Assembly: GCA_934339135.1 (NCBI GenBank)
Contig: CAKRHP010000001.1
Span: 186,001 to 250,000 of the forward strand
Length of the DNA stretch: 64,000 nucleotides
Source of the DNA: an uncultured Lachnospiraceae bacterium
Lineage (GTDB): Bacteria; Bacillota; Clostridia; Lachnospirales; Lachnospiraceae
Reading direction: 5' to 3'
The position numbers and the translations under genes are program-made. Shown one piece after another: positions 1 through 8,690 of this stretch (its first letter is position 1; each line of letters starts with the position of its first letter). The notes beneath the pieces were generated by a model. The model saw only the letters and a list, made by a program, of their open reading frames with translations, searched no databases and was not told where the DNA came from.

Positions 1-1197
1 CAAATATTCAACCGCGCCTTCTAATTGATTATCAATGGTCAGACCACTCTTTTTCTGGGTATATGTTGTATCATTCAACTTCACCGGAATATCCGGATCA
101 AGCCCTGTGCCATGAATATTCCTCCCATTTGGCGTATAATATTTGGAAGTGGTCAGTTTCAGTGCCGTGCCATCCGGCAGATCAAAAACCGTCTGCACAA
201 TGCCCTTTCCAAATGTTGTAGTACCCACAAGGACTGCTTTTTTATAATCCTGCATCGCTCCGGAAAATACTTCGGAAGCACTGGCCGAATTTTCATTCAC
301 CAGAATAGCAACCGGTTTGTCGAAGTGTTCCTTATCGGTAGAGCTGTAAACCTCTTTCTCGCCTTTCTTATCCATGGTATAAACCAGAGTCCCCTTTGGC
401 AAAAGCCGGTCCAGCATATCTACGGCTGTACTCAGAAGGCCTCCTCCATTATTTCTAAGATCAATGATCAGTGATCTTTCCCCTTCCTTTTCCAATTTTT
501 CCAGCGCATCGCGGAACTGCTGCTTTGTCACTTCTTCAAAGGAACTCACGGCAATATAACCAATCTTGTCATCCAACATTTTCGATTCGACGGTCTGAGA
601 ATGGATTTCCTTCCGTGTGATGGTGTATTTTTTCTGATGTCCCTGACGCAATACAACAATCTTTACTTTTGTTCCGGCATCTCCCTTCGTTCTGCTGATC
701 AGTGCCGTGAGATCCATCCCCTGCGTAGAATTGCCATCTACCTCTATGATAATATCCCCTGACTTCAAACCAGCCTTCTCCGCCGGTCCCCCTTTGATCG
801 TCTGTACAATATTGATTGCTCCATCTGTGGCACTCTGGCTGACAACAGCACCAATACCACAGTAATTCCCAGAGGTCTTTTCCTTCATGTCCTGATATTC
901 ATCTTCATTATAGTAAGCGGCGTATGTATCCCCCAAACCGTTTACCATCCCCTTACAGATCGCATCCTGCACTTTATCCTGGTCAATATCATCCAGAAAA
1001 AACTGATTCACATAAGACTGAATCTCTGCCATCTTCTTCTGCAGGCTGCTGTTGAGAATGCCATGGGAATCTCTCTGTAACACCAGTGTCAGATTCACCT
1101 TTCCTGTCGCCGTCAATAACACGCATCCTAACAGAACACAGGCTAGTACCGACAATGCTCCTCCGAGAAATCCCTGCCAAAATTTTTTGTCCTTCAC
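1..1197 (-). CDS. S41-family C-terminal processing peptidase (Ctp), 3' end outside window
   Basis: Carboxy-terminal processing serine protease, predicted membrane-anchored and acting outside the cell. The visible 399 codons hold an N-terminal transmembrane anchor (about residues 8-30), a PDZ domain (about 110-190, with the GGPAEKAGLKSGD element) and the S41 peptidase domain. The nucleophile is in NENSASASE and the general-base lysine is in TTFGKGIVQ, so the catalytic Ser/Lys pair is present. The start is a GTG at 1195-1197; no better ATG lies near it. The C terminus runs off the left edge. It follows the M23 hydrolase, ftsX and ftsE on the same strand, an arrangement that suggests trimming of cell-wall hydrolases or their regulators. 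Family assignment is firm; the substrate is inferred. Confidence 0.93.
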   Translation of the reverse strand, partial: MKDKKFWQGFLGGALSVLACVLLGCVLLTATGKVNLTLVLQRDSHGILNSSLQKKMAEIQSYVNQFFLDDIDQDKVQDAICKGMVNGLGDTYAAYYNEDEYQDMKEKTSGNYCGIGAVVSQSATDGAINIVQTIKGGPAEKAGLKSGDIIIEVDGNSTQGMDLTALISRTKGDAGTKVKIVVLRQGHQKKYTITRKEIHSQTVESKMLDDKIGYIAVSSFEEVTKQQFRDALEKLEKEGERSLIIDLRNNGGGLLSTAVDMLDRLLPKGTLVYTMDKKGEKEVYSSTDKEHFDKPVAILVNENSASASEVFSGAMQDYKKAVLVGTTTFGKGIVQTVFDLPDGTALKLTTSKYYTPNGRNIHGTGLDPDIPVKLNDTTYTQKKSGLTIDNQLEGAVEYL

Positions 1198-1255
1198 TTG
1201 ATCACACCTTTCTTTTCTCTACCTCATAATATACCATCTTCCGCCTATGAATTAA

Positions 1256-1292
1256 AATACCTGCAGCGCTACGAAATGCTGCAGGTATCTTT
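1256..1292 (-). terminator. Hairpin between the M23 hydrolase and ctp genes
   Basis: An 11-bp perfect stem (1257-1267 with 1278-1288, ATACCTGCAGC/GCTGCAGGTAT) is followed on the minus strand by TTTTAATT. It lies just after the M23 gene stop, so it can end or attenuate the ftsEX-M23 transcript before ctp. It also has a short T run on the plus side. Confidence 0.7.
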
Positions 1293-1300
1293 TGCTTATC

Positions 1301-2593
1301 TTATGGTTGCTTCACATAATACATCGGATTTACATAGTTTCCTGACTTATACATTGCGAAATGCAAATGCGGTCCTGTGGAAATGCCGGTGGAGCCGGAC
1401 CTGGCAATCACCTGTCCCTTCTCAACATGATCTCCAACAGATACTTTCAACTGGGAACAATGCATGTAGTATGAATAAATACCACCGCCATGATAAACAG
1501 CCACATAATTTCCTGCCGAAGAAGAATATGCTGCCGTCACAACCTTTCCTTCTTTGCATGCCAGTACATTCGTGCCTGTATTTACTGCAATATCGACTCC
1601 TTTGTGATAACTGCTGGCACCTGCAGTCGGTGCCTTGCGATAACCAAATGTCGAAGTGATCCTTCCGGATACCGGCAGCGGCCATGCATATTCTCCTGTA
1701 GTCGGCATCACCTGAACGGTATCCCCATCCTTCTCCCGGGCGGAAATATTATCACGGTTCTGCTGTAAAATACCTTCTATTTCCCTTTCCTGTGCTGCAA
1801 TCTGTGCCGCATAGCTTGCCACATTTTGTTTATTATCACTGATCAATCCCTGATAAACTTTAATCTGTCGGGTCTTTTCCTGGGAAAGCTGCTGCACCTT
1901 TTCTTTCTCGTACTTCAGAGAGTTTTTTGTTGCCGTCACTTCTTTTTGCTTTTCCTGCGCCTTTTGCTGCGCCAGAGTCACCTCATCCAGTACCTGTTGA
2001 TATCTGTTCAGCAATACTTTATCATAGTTTGTTACCTTTTCCACATACTCTTCCCGGCTGAGAAAATCTGCCAGGCTCCGGGATTTCATCAAATACACAA
2101 GATAATTATTGTCCGAATTCTCGTACATATATTTGATATGTGCCTTCATCCCCTCGTACTGTTCCTGTTGCAGACTCTGTGCCTTCTCGTACTCTTCATT
2201 AACCTCCCAGATCTCCTCCCGGATTGCCTTCATTTCCTCTTTATTTTTGTCAATACTATCCAACAGATTCGTCATTTGCATATCTAACGTTTTTACGTAT
2301 TTATTGACATCCTCTGTAAACTGCTGAATATTATCCAGCTTCTTTTCCAAAGCCTTCTGCTCTTCCTGGAGCTCCTGTTTTTTCTTTTCCGCCGCATCCA
2401 GTCTTCCCTGATAGCTATTATCCCCATAAGAACTGTCTCCGTCAGAGGATACCGCCTCACTTTGCTGAGGTGCCGCATACACTTTATCCATGGTTTTCAG
2501 GCCCGGCAGATCTGTCTTTACAAAACCTGCTGCACCTGTCAGCACAGCACCCGCCAGCCACACACCGGCTACTGCTTTCCATCTGCGTCTCAT
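1301..2593 (-). CDS. PcsB/EnvC-like murein hydrolase with coiled coil and M23 peptidase domain
   Basis: Secreted peptidoglycan endopeptidase, expected to be held inactive by its coiled coil until FtsEX activates it. The 430 residues show a signal peptide or anchor (about 6-26), a long charged coiled coil (about 55-270, rich in E/K/Q heptads) and a C-terminal LytM/M23 domain. The zinc-binding motifs are HKGVDIA and the later HLHFAMY, both intact. The gene directly follows ftsX (65 bp gap), the same neighbourhood as pcsB-type partners of FtsEX in other Firmicutes. Domain calls are secure; dependence on the adjacent FtsEX is inferred from synteny. Confidence 0.92.
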   Translation of the reverse strand: MRRRWKAVAGVWLAGAVLTGAAGFVKTDLPGLKTMDKVYAAPQQSEAVSSDGDSSYGDNSYQGRLDAAEKKKQELQEEQKALEKKLDNIQQFTEDVNKYVKTLDMQMTNLLDSIDKNKEEMKAIREEIWEVNEEYEKAQSLQQEQYEGMKAHIKYMYENSDNNYLVYLMKSRSLADFLSREEYVEKVTNYDKVLLNRYQQVLDEVTLAQQKAQEKQKEVTATKNSLKYEKEKVQQLSQEKTRQIKVYQGLISDNKQNVASYAAQIAAQEREIEGILQQNRDNISAREKDGDTVQVMPTTGEYAWPLPVSGRITSTFGYRKAPTAGASSYHKGVDIAVNTGTNVLACKEGKVVTAAYSSSAGNYVAVYHGGGIYSYYMHCSQLKVSVGDHVEKGQVIARSGSTGISTGPHLHFAMYKSGNYVNPMYYVKQP

Positions 2594-2658
2594 TCCGTCT
2601 CACTCCATTTCTTCTGCATGACTTGTTTTATAAAACCACTCTCATTTCATCCCCTTAT

Positions 2659-3561
2659 TTATACATGAAGATGTTTCCGAACCGACATGGTGCTTCCCAG
2701 CACACCAATCCCTATACCGATTCCCATGCACAAAGGAAGAAGTACCTGAAATACCTGCCCCGTACTTACAAATGCAAGCCACCCGGAAAGAGCAGAGAAA
2801 TGCGCGACGATAAAAGAGACTACATTTTCATACATGATCCTTAAAACGACCAACGGTATCGCCGCACCAATGATGCCCATAGCGATTCCCTCCACAATAA
2901 AGGGCAGACGAACAAATAAATCCGTCGCCCCGATCAGCTTCATGATCGCAATCTCATCCTTTCTCACATTAATTCCCATATCTACTGCGGAATAGATCAG
3001 GAATACAGAAACCAGGATCAATAGTACAATAATAGAAACCGATACATAGCCGATCAGCATATTGAAACTTCCAAAGCCCGTTGCCGCATCCTGTGCACTA
3101 TTTACCTTTCTGACACCACTTAATCCCTGAATAAAAGAAACCATCTCTGATTGTTTGGTGACGTCCTTCAAATATACTTCATAAGAAGCAGAGTTTTGCA
3201 GTGGATTATCATTTCCAAATACCGTTACCAGTTCCTTCTGATCTTCCAGAATTTCTGACTGAAAACGTTTCCATGCTTCCTCAGCAGAAACAAAATCAAC
3301 CTTTTCTACTTCCTTTCGCGCCTTAATCTGTTCCCCGATACTATGGATCTGTGCCTCTGTCACATTTTCATCAAAAAACACAATAATCCCCACGGTGCTC
3401 TCTGCGTTATATACCATATGTTGAAAATTTGTAAATAATGAATAGAATACCCCCAGCAAAAACAAACAAGCTGTAATGGTTCCAATCGCCGCCAGAGAAA
3501 ATATTTTGTTCTGGATAATACTCTTAATGCCCTGTTTCAGGCCATACCATAATGTACTCAC
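2659..3561 (-). CDS. ftsX: Cell division ABC transporter permease FtsX
   Basis: Membrane subunit of FtsEX, which couples divisome ATPase activity to cell-wall hydrolase activation. The 300 residues show the FtsX pattern: N-terminal cytoplasmic stretch, TM1 (about 22-45), an extracellular loop (about 50-165) with EVEKVDFVSAEEAW, then three C-terminal TM segments (about 170-295). The length is typical. The start codon overlaps the ftsE stop by 4 bp, so translation is probably coupled. Confidence 0.95.
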   Translation of the reverse strand: MSTLWYGLKQGIKSIIQNKIFSLAAIGTITACLFLLGVFYSLFTNFQHMVYNAESTVGIIVFFDENVTEAQIHSIGEQIKARKEVEKVDFVSAEEAWKRFQSEILEDQKELVTVFGNDNPLQNSASYEVYLKDVTKQSEMVSFIQGLSGVRKVNSAQDAATGFGSFNMLIGYVSVSIIVLLILVSVFLIYSAVDMGINVRKDEIAIMKLIGATDLFVRLPFIVEGIAMGIIGAAIPLVVLRIMYENVVSFIVAHFSALSGWLAFVSTGQVFQVLLPLCMGIGIGIGVLGSTMSVRKHLHV

Positions 3562-4301
3562 TGTAAATATCCCCCCTGTCTTGCATCGCTTGTGATCTGC
3601 CCTTTATGCAAAGTGATGACTCGTTTCTGCATTTTATTGACAATATCCTCATTATGACTTACCACCAGCACAGTAGTTCCCAACTCATGAACATCCTGCA
3701 AAAGCTTCATGATCTCCCAGGAATTTTCCGGATCCAGATTACCTGTCGGCTCATCCGCCAGCAGAATAGCGGGGCGGTTTACCATGGCTCTGGCAATCGC
3801 CACTCGCTGCTGCTCTCCTCCGGAAAGCTCTTTCGGATACGCCTTAAGTTTTTTGGCAAGACCAACCATTTCTAACATAGCCAGGGAATTCTTCCGTCGT
3901 TTCTCCCGGCTGGATACCCCGACGACTCTCTGGGCCAATGCCACATTTTCAAAGACATTCATCTCATCCAACAGACGAAACTCCTGAAACACAACCCCCA
4001 GTCTCCTTCGAAAATAAGGCAGCTCCCTCCGACTCATATTGGCCAGATTCTTTCCTGCCACCTCAATCCTGCCGGAGCTGATCGCCAACTCCCCCAAAAG
4101 TGTCTTGATCAGCGTCGATTTACCGGAGCCGCTGCTTCCCACAATAAATACAAACTCCCCCTTTGCAATTTCCAGAGAACAATCCTTCAATGCTGCGGTC
4201 CCTGTGGGATACACCAGATTCACATTCTGCATCCGGATCATGGTCTCCATTTCTTCGCTGTTATTTCCAAAGGTCTTTATTCCTGTCATTTCTATCCTCA
4301 T
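3558..4301 (-). CDS. ftsE: Cell division ATP-binding protein FtsE
   Basis: Cytosolic ABC ATPase of FtsEX. From the start at 4301 it shows Walker [10 protein letters not shown] (about 55-63), the signature LSGGEQQR (159-166) and Walker B ILLADEP followed by TGNLD. FtsE proteins usually begin near MIRMQNV, about 20 residues inside this ORF, so the true start may be internal. A methionine at codon 5 has AGGA five bases upstream and is also plausible. First gene of the ftsE-ftsX-M23-(ctp) cluster. Confidence 0.95.
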   Translation of the reverse strand: MRIEMTGIKTFGNNSEEMETMIRMQNVNLVYPTGTAALKDCSLEIAKGEFVFIVGSSGSGKSTLIKTLLGELAISSGRIEVAGKNLANMSRRELPYFRRRLGVVFQEFRLLDEMNVFENVALAQRVVGVSSREKRRKNSLAMLEMVGLAKKLKAYPKELSGGEQQRVAIARAMVNRPAILLADEPTGNLDPENSWEIMKLLQDVHELGTTVLVVSHNEDIVNKMQKRVITLHKGQITSDARQGGYLQ

Positions 4302-4336
4302 TTCCGCTCACATGCCCCATACAGGGACATATCGTT

Positions 4337-4362
4337 TAAAAGCCCCATTTCTGGGGCTTTCG
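4337..4362 (-). terminator. Terminator after the CdaR-like regulator gene
   Basis: An 8-bp stem (AAGCCCC-type arms, 4339-4346 with 4353-4360) is followed on the minus strand by TTTT. It sits 12 bp beyond the regulator stop codon and before ftsE, separating the two transcripts. Confidence 0.8.
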
Positions 4363-4373
4363 CTTATCTTGAA

Positions 4374-5462
4374 TTAATATTCAAAGGTTTCCATATACTT
4401 CATATATTTGACTACCATCAAGGCGATCTTAAATGTGATCGCATCCTCAAATACCCTCAGGTCAAGATTTGTGCTTTTCTGAAGCTTATCCAGACGATAC
4501 ACCAATGTATTACGATGAATATAAAGTTGTCTGGATGTCTCTGACACGTTCAGACTATTTTCAAAGAACTTATTGATCGTCGCAATCGTCTCCTCATCAA
4601 ACTCATCCGGAGATTTATCACCAAAGATCTCTTTGATAAACATCTTACACAACGGCATTGGAAGCTGATAGATCAGACGGCCGATTCCCAGACTGCTGTA
4701 TGCCACCACATTTCTATCGCTGTAGAAAATCTTTCCTACGTCCAGTGCCATTTTCGCCTCTTTATAGGAACGGGATACATCCTTGATCTCATTGACCATT
4801 GTACCGTAAGATACATGAACGGATGTCATCGCCTCAGTATTGAGCATATCCAGAATCACCTTAGCGGTCTTATCCATATCCTCATAGGTCTCGTTTGGCT
4901 TAACTTCCTTCACAAGAATGATGTTTTTCTCATCTACCTGTGTGATAAAATCCTTGGTCTTGCTTGCGAACAGCCCCTTTACAATCTCAAGAGCACCGGT
5001 ATCCTTCTCATTCTTTGTCTCGATCAGGAATACCAGACGACGTGCTGTAGTATCAATGTGAAGCTTTTTCGCACGATTGTATATATCCACCAGAAGCAGG
5101 TTATCCAACAACAGGTTCTTAATGAAGTTATCCTTGTCATAGCGCTCCTTATATGCTACCAGCAGATTCTGAATCTGGAATGCTGCCAGCTTGCCAACCA
5201 TATATACGTCGTCACTGTCACCCTTTGCCAGAATGACATATTCTAACTGATGCTCATCAAACACCTTGAAAAACTGATATCCCTGCAGCACCTGGCTGTC
5301 TGCCGGTGAATCTACAAACCCCATTACCGCTTCTTCATACTCTTCTACATTGTTGATCGTCGTTGCCAACGCTTTTCCCTCTGTGTCCATAACACAGATA
5401 TCAATACGGGTAATGTTTTTCAGCCCGTCAATCGTTGTCTGCAATACCTGATTTGAAATCAT
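4374..5462 (-). CDS. CdaR/PucR-family transcriptional regulator (sugar-diacid regulator type)
   Basis: Predicted DNA-binding regulator, 362 residues. The N terminus (about 1-110) resembles the putative sugar-diacid recognition domain, the middle (about 130-250) the GGDEF-like domain of this family, and the C terminus (about 295-355) carries the PucR-type HTH with SLNVSETSRQLYIHRNTLVYRLDKLQ. It lies between ftsE and the sugar ABC ATPase gene with terminators on both sides, so it is probably monocistronic. The ligand is unknown; family members respond to small metabolites, but a sugar diacid is not shown here. Confidence 0.88.
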   Translation of the reverse strand: MISNQVLQTTIDGLKNITRIDICVMDTEGKALATTINNVEEYEEAVMGFVDSPADSQVLQGYQFFKVFDEHQLEYVILAKGDSDDVYMVGKLAAFQIQNLLVAYKERYDKDNFIKNLLLDNLLLVDIYNRAKKLHIDTTARRLVFLIETKNEKDTGALEIVKGLFASKTKDFITQVDEKNIILVKEVKPNETYEDMDKTAKVILDMLNTEAMTSVHVSYGTMVNEIKDVSRSYKEAKMALDVGKIFYSDRNVVAYSSLGIGRLIYQLPMPLCKMFIKEIFGDKSPDEFDEETIATINKFFENSLNVSETSRQLYIHRNTLVYRLDKLQKSTNLDLRVFEDAITFKIALMVVKYMKYMETFEY

Positions 5463-5575
5463 ACAACCCCTCCACGTTATTTGTCTTATCTGTTGCTTTA
5501 TTATGAATTTATTGTTATTTCTTCTAATACGTAGACGCTACCCCCTGTATTTTATCATCATTTTGCACAAATGTA

Positions 5576-5608
5576 AAGAGGGCTGCCCTTATGGACAGCC
5601 CTCCATTT
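5576..5608 (-). terminator. Terminator after the MsmX-type ATPase gene
   Basis: Stem of about ten pairs with one mismatch (5578-5588 with 5593-5603, GAGGGCTG/CAGCCCTC core). It has a T run on the plus side and a short one on the minus side. It lies beyond the ATPase stop codon and separates it from the regulator promoter. Confidence 0.65.
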
Positions 5609-5674
5609 TTCAGATCATATAACCAATCCGGCATTCTGACAGCCATGCTGCCTCTGCCTTCTGAGTATTTCAGA

Positions 5675-6787
5675 CTAGTTTGTGATTGTTGTCTCTGTAT
5701 CCTTATCAAAGATATGGATCTTGCTGGTATCAAGAGCAATCTTGATCGTATCACCAGGACGAGCAGTTGTACGTGGGTTAACACGAACTGTGATGTCATG
5801 TCCCTCAACGGAGAAGTACAGGAATACTTCGGCACCGAGCATCTCGTATACACGAACGGTAGCATCGAGTACGTTGCTGCTGCCTGCGTTGATGAAGATC
5901 TCCTCATCCTTAATATCCTCCGGACGAATACCCATGATAACTTCTTTATCTATGTATCCACCCTCAACAAGCTTCTCTGCTTTGCTCTCCGGAAGCTTCA
6001 CTGCATAAGAACCGAATGCAAGCTTGATGCCCTCTTCGTCTCTGACAACCTTACAATCGATGAAGTTCATCTGTGGAGAACCAATGAAACCAGCTACGAA
6101 CAGGTTACATGGCTTTGTATACAGATCAATTGGTGTAGCAACCTGCTGCATAACACCGTCCTTCATAACTACGATACGAGTACCAAGTGTAAGAGCCTCT
6201 GTCTGATCATGAGTTACATAGATGATAGTAGACTCAAGTCTCTGATGAAGCTTAGAAATCTCTATACGCATCTGTACACGAAGCTTTGCATCCAGGTTGG
6301 AAAGTGGCTCATCCATCAGGAATACCTTAGGATTACGAACGATTGCACGACCCATTGCCACACGCTGTCTCTGACCACCGGACAGAGCCTTTGGCTTACG
6401 GTCTAACAGATGCTCGATGTCGAGGATCTTAGCTGCCTCGTGAACGAGCTTATCAACTTTGTCCTTTGGAGTCTTTCTTAACTTAAGACCAAATGCCATG
6501 TTGTCGTATACTGACATATGTGGATACAGAGCGTAACTCTGGAATACCATGGCGATATCTCTGTCCTTAGGCTCTACGTCATTTACCATTGTATTACCGA
6601 TCCAGAGCTCTCCGGATGTAATCTCCTCCAAACCAGCGATCATACGAAGTGTTGTAGATTTACCACAACCTGAAGGTCCTACGAAAATGATGAATTCCTT
6701 ATCTGCGATATCAAGATTAAAATTTTTAACTGCGACGAATCCGTTCGGATATGTCTTACCAACGTTCTTTAATGATAAACTTGCCAT
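5675..6787 (-). CDS. Sugar ABC transporter ATPase, MsmX/UgpC type
   Basis: ATPase subunit that energises carbohydrate ABC importers. The 370 residues hold Walker A GPSGCGKST (37-45), signature LSGGQRQR (134-141), Walker B VFLMDEP (154-160) and a C-terminal OB-type regulatory domain (about 235-360, with GIRPEDI). It stands alone, which fits the shared MsmX-type ATPases that serve several permease sets in Firmicutes. The two MalF/MalG-like permeases at 62190-63991 show no ATPase beside them and could use it; that link is inferred. A strong ribosome site (ATAGGAGGAA) precedes the ATG. Confidence 0.94.
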   Translation of the reverse strand: MASLSLKNVGKTYPNGFVAVKNFNLDIADKEFIIFVGPSGCGKSTTLRMIAGLEEITSGELWIGNTMVNDVEPKDRDIAMVFQSYALYPHMSVYDNMAFGLKLRKTPKDKVDKLVHEAAKILDIEHLLDRKPKALSGGQRQRVAMGRAIVRNPKVFLMDEPLSNLDAKLRVQMRIEISKLHQRLESTIIYVTHDQTEALTLGTRIVVMKDGVMQQVATPIDLYTKPCNLFVAGFIGSPQMNFIDCKVVRDEEGIKLAFGSYAVKLPESKAEKLVEGGYIDKEVIMGIRPEDIKDEEIFINAGSSNVLDATVRVYEMLGAEVFLYFSVEGHDITVRVNPRTTARPGDTIKIALDTSKIHIFDKDTETTITN

Positions 6788-6857
6788 TGTGTGTTCCTCC
6801 TATAATGTTTTAAATAATATGCCTTTCAAGTTTTCGCGTTTATCCCTAACGCTTTAC

Positions 6858-6887
6858 CCAAGCATTATATTACACTATCCAAGCATT
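6858..6887. promoter_or_regulatory. Direct-repeat pair upstream of the MsmX-type ATPase gene
   Basis: The nonamer CCAAGCATT occurs at 6858-6866 and 6879-6887, with starts 21 bp apart (two helical turns). It flanks an ATTATA that reads TATAAT on the minus strand. This could be a regulator site over the promoter, but no regulator is identified. Confidence 0.4.
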
Positions 6888-6993
6888 GTTTACCATAGCA
6901 CAAATAGCCAAAGAACATTTTAATGTTTTGTGCAAACCGTATATTTTTATTTTTTTTCGTTCATTTCGTCAAAAAATAGTCCTTTTGCGAGGT

Positions 6994-7878
6994 TCACGTC
7001 TGTACCTTTTCCACAAATCCCTCTCCCTGAACCTCCCTGATATCTGAAATTATGACGAATGCTTTTTTGTCGATATTCCGCGCAATCTGACTAACCCTGC
7101 TGATCTGTTTCCGATCCACCACACACATCAGTGTTTTTCTCGTTTTTCCGGTATACATACCGGTTCCTTCCAACACAGTCACACCTCTTCCAAGCTGCGA
7201 CATCACACTTTGTCCGATCTCCTCATGATGATCCGATATGATATAAGCAAGCTTGGCAAAATTGCCTCCTGCCACAATAGTGTCCATCAGCCGCGTAGTC
7301 AGATACACTGCCACTGCCGCATACACTGCAGGACGTATGCCAAAGGCACAGGCTCCCGCCGCAATGATCACACAATCCAGTAGAAACAAGATCTGTCCCA
7401 CCGGATAATACGGAAAACAGTGATGGATCACAGCCCCCAGAAGATCCGTTCCACCCGTAGAACAGCCTCTGGAGAAAACAAGGCCCAGTCCTGCCCCGGT
7501 CAGAACGCCTCCCACGACTGCTGCCAATACAAAATCCTTTTGCGGGGCTGAAGGCACAGGAATCAGAAAAAGTGCCGCCGTAAAACACAGATTGGCAAAC
7601 AAAGTCATTTTCATGTATGTTCTTCCCTTTATCTTCAATGCCGTCAAAAAAATCGGAATATTGAGCAGCAGATTTGACAGCCACACGGGTACACTGACAC
7701 CAAACCACCAGCCGGTAAGCCTTCTCACAATAATAGACAGACCGGAAATGCCACCGGTCACCATTCCCAGCGGCTCATATACAAGATTCACCGCCAGAGC
7801 CATACATATCGTACCTGCTGCGATCTTCGCAAAATCCTTCCCTTTTCCTCCTGCCAAACCCTCTCGTTTCATAGCCAT
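6994..7878 (-). CDS. YitT-family membrane protein (DUF161 + DUF2179)
   Basis: Integral membrane protein of unknown function, 294 residues. About five or six hydrophobic segments fill residues 15-205, including GMVTGGISGLSIIVRR and SRGCSTGGTDLLG, both typical of YitT proteins. A soluble C-terminal DUF2179 domain (about 210-290) contains RKTLMCVVDRKQISRV. The methionine at codon 3 (7872) is better spaced from AGAGG than the first ATG and may be the real start. It is last in an operon with the glycosyltransferase (27 bp gap) and the LytR_C protein. Confidence 0.9.
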   Translation of the reverse strand: MAMKREGLAGGKGKDFAKIAAGTICMALAVNLVYEPLGMVTGGISGLSIIVRRLTGWWFGVSVPVWLSNLLLNIPIFLTALKIKGRTYMKMTLFANLCFTAALFLIPVPSAPQKDFVLAAVVGGVLTGAGLGLVFSRGCSTGGTDLLGAVIHHCFPYYPVGQILFLLDCVIIAAGACAFGIRPAVYAAVAVYLTTRLMDTIVAGGNFAKLAYIISDHHEEIGQSVMSQLGRGVTVLEGTGMYTGKTRKTLMCVVDRKQISRVSQIARNIDKKAFVIISDIREVQGEGFVEKVQT

Positions 7879-7905
7879 CCTCTTTTCAATAGAAAAGGAT
7901 GACGG

Positions 7906-8676
7906 CTATCTGCCATCATCCTTTGTATAATCATGTATTTCATTGATTTCGTTCTGATTATTATATTTGGCTACTTTTTTGCGAAATATACGGGTCCGGA
8001 CATCTTTTTTGACCGCCTGTTCCCGGAAAATCCTGTGGTAAAGTCCCTCCAGATGCAGTTTTTTGACCCACTCCGGTGTCTCCCTCTGCATTGCCAGGAT
8101 CAGCTCTGCAACTCCTCCTATGGCAATACAAAGCTTTGCATTTAGCAGAGAAGAGTGCTCTATGATCCAGCTTTCCTGTACACCCACCGGCAGATTCAAT
8201 AAAATCATGTCCGGTGTATGGCTGTTGATCTCGTTTACGATCGCAGCATCCTCCATATCCATTTCACAAGAGTATGAGCCAACCACCCGCAGCTCCGGCT
8301 GCATTTTTTTGCAGTAATGCTGCAGCTTTTCAACAGAATTCTGATTATCTGCTATGATATAAAGTGTACGATCCTCTTTAATGAGGTTTTCCAGCATCAT
8401 TCCCAGACTACGGTAGCTTACCACCATATCGCCCGCCTCCAGAGCATCTGCATGATGCGATGCCAGTAATGCCTTTTCTCCCGGCAGAAACAAATCTGCC
8501 TTTTCGAGAAGCGTACGATATTCTTCATCCTCCATCGCTTTATTCAGCATTTTGGTGGAAGCAAACATAATGACATCCAGATGGTCATCCGTCAAGTATT
8601 CATTCATTTTTCGGATAAAGACGTCGTTACTCATCATATCTACATCTATATCCATGATCTTTACTGAAGCCTGCAT
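7906..8676 (-). CDS. WecG/TagA/CpsF-family glycosyltransferase
   Basis: Predicted cytoplasmic glycosyltransferase of the TagA (GT26) family, 256 residues, usually acting on undecaprenyl-linked intermediates of teichoic acid or capsule synthesis. The family pattern is seen in DVDMMSNDVF near the N terminus, the central LFLPGEK stretch and LLNLPVGVQESWI followed by IAIGGVAELI. The usual GxGD-type strings are less clean than in TagA itself, so the exact acceptor and donor are uncertain. It lies 14 bp after the LytR_C-domain gene, which suggests a joint envelope role. Confidence 0.8.
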   Translation of the reverse strand: MQASVKIMDIDVDMMSNDVFIRKMNEYLTDDHLDVIMFASTKMLNKAMEDEEYRTLLEKADLFLPGEKALLASHHADALEAGDMVVSYRSLGMMLENLIKEDRTLYIIADNQNSVEKLQHYCKKMQPELRVVGSYSCEMDMEDAAIVNEINSHTPDMILLNLPVGVQESWIIEHSSLLNAKLCIAIGGVAELILAMQRETPEWVKKLHLEGLYHRIFREQAVKKDVRTRIFRKKVAKYNNQNEINEIHDYTKDDGR

Positions 8677-8690
8677 AATTAAGTCCCATT

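Noticed and set aside
5591..6406. 271-codon plus-strand ORF
   Set aside because: Lies antisense to the MsmX-type ATPase, which has all its motifs in the other strand.
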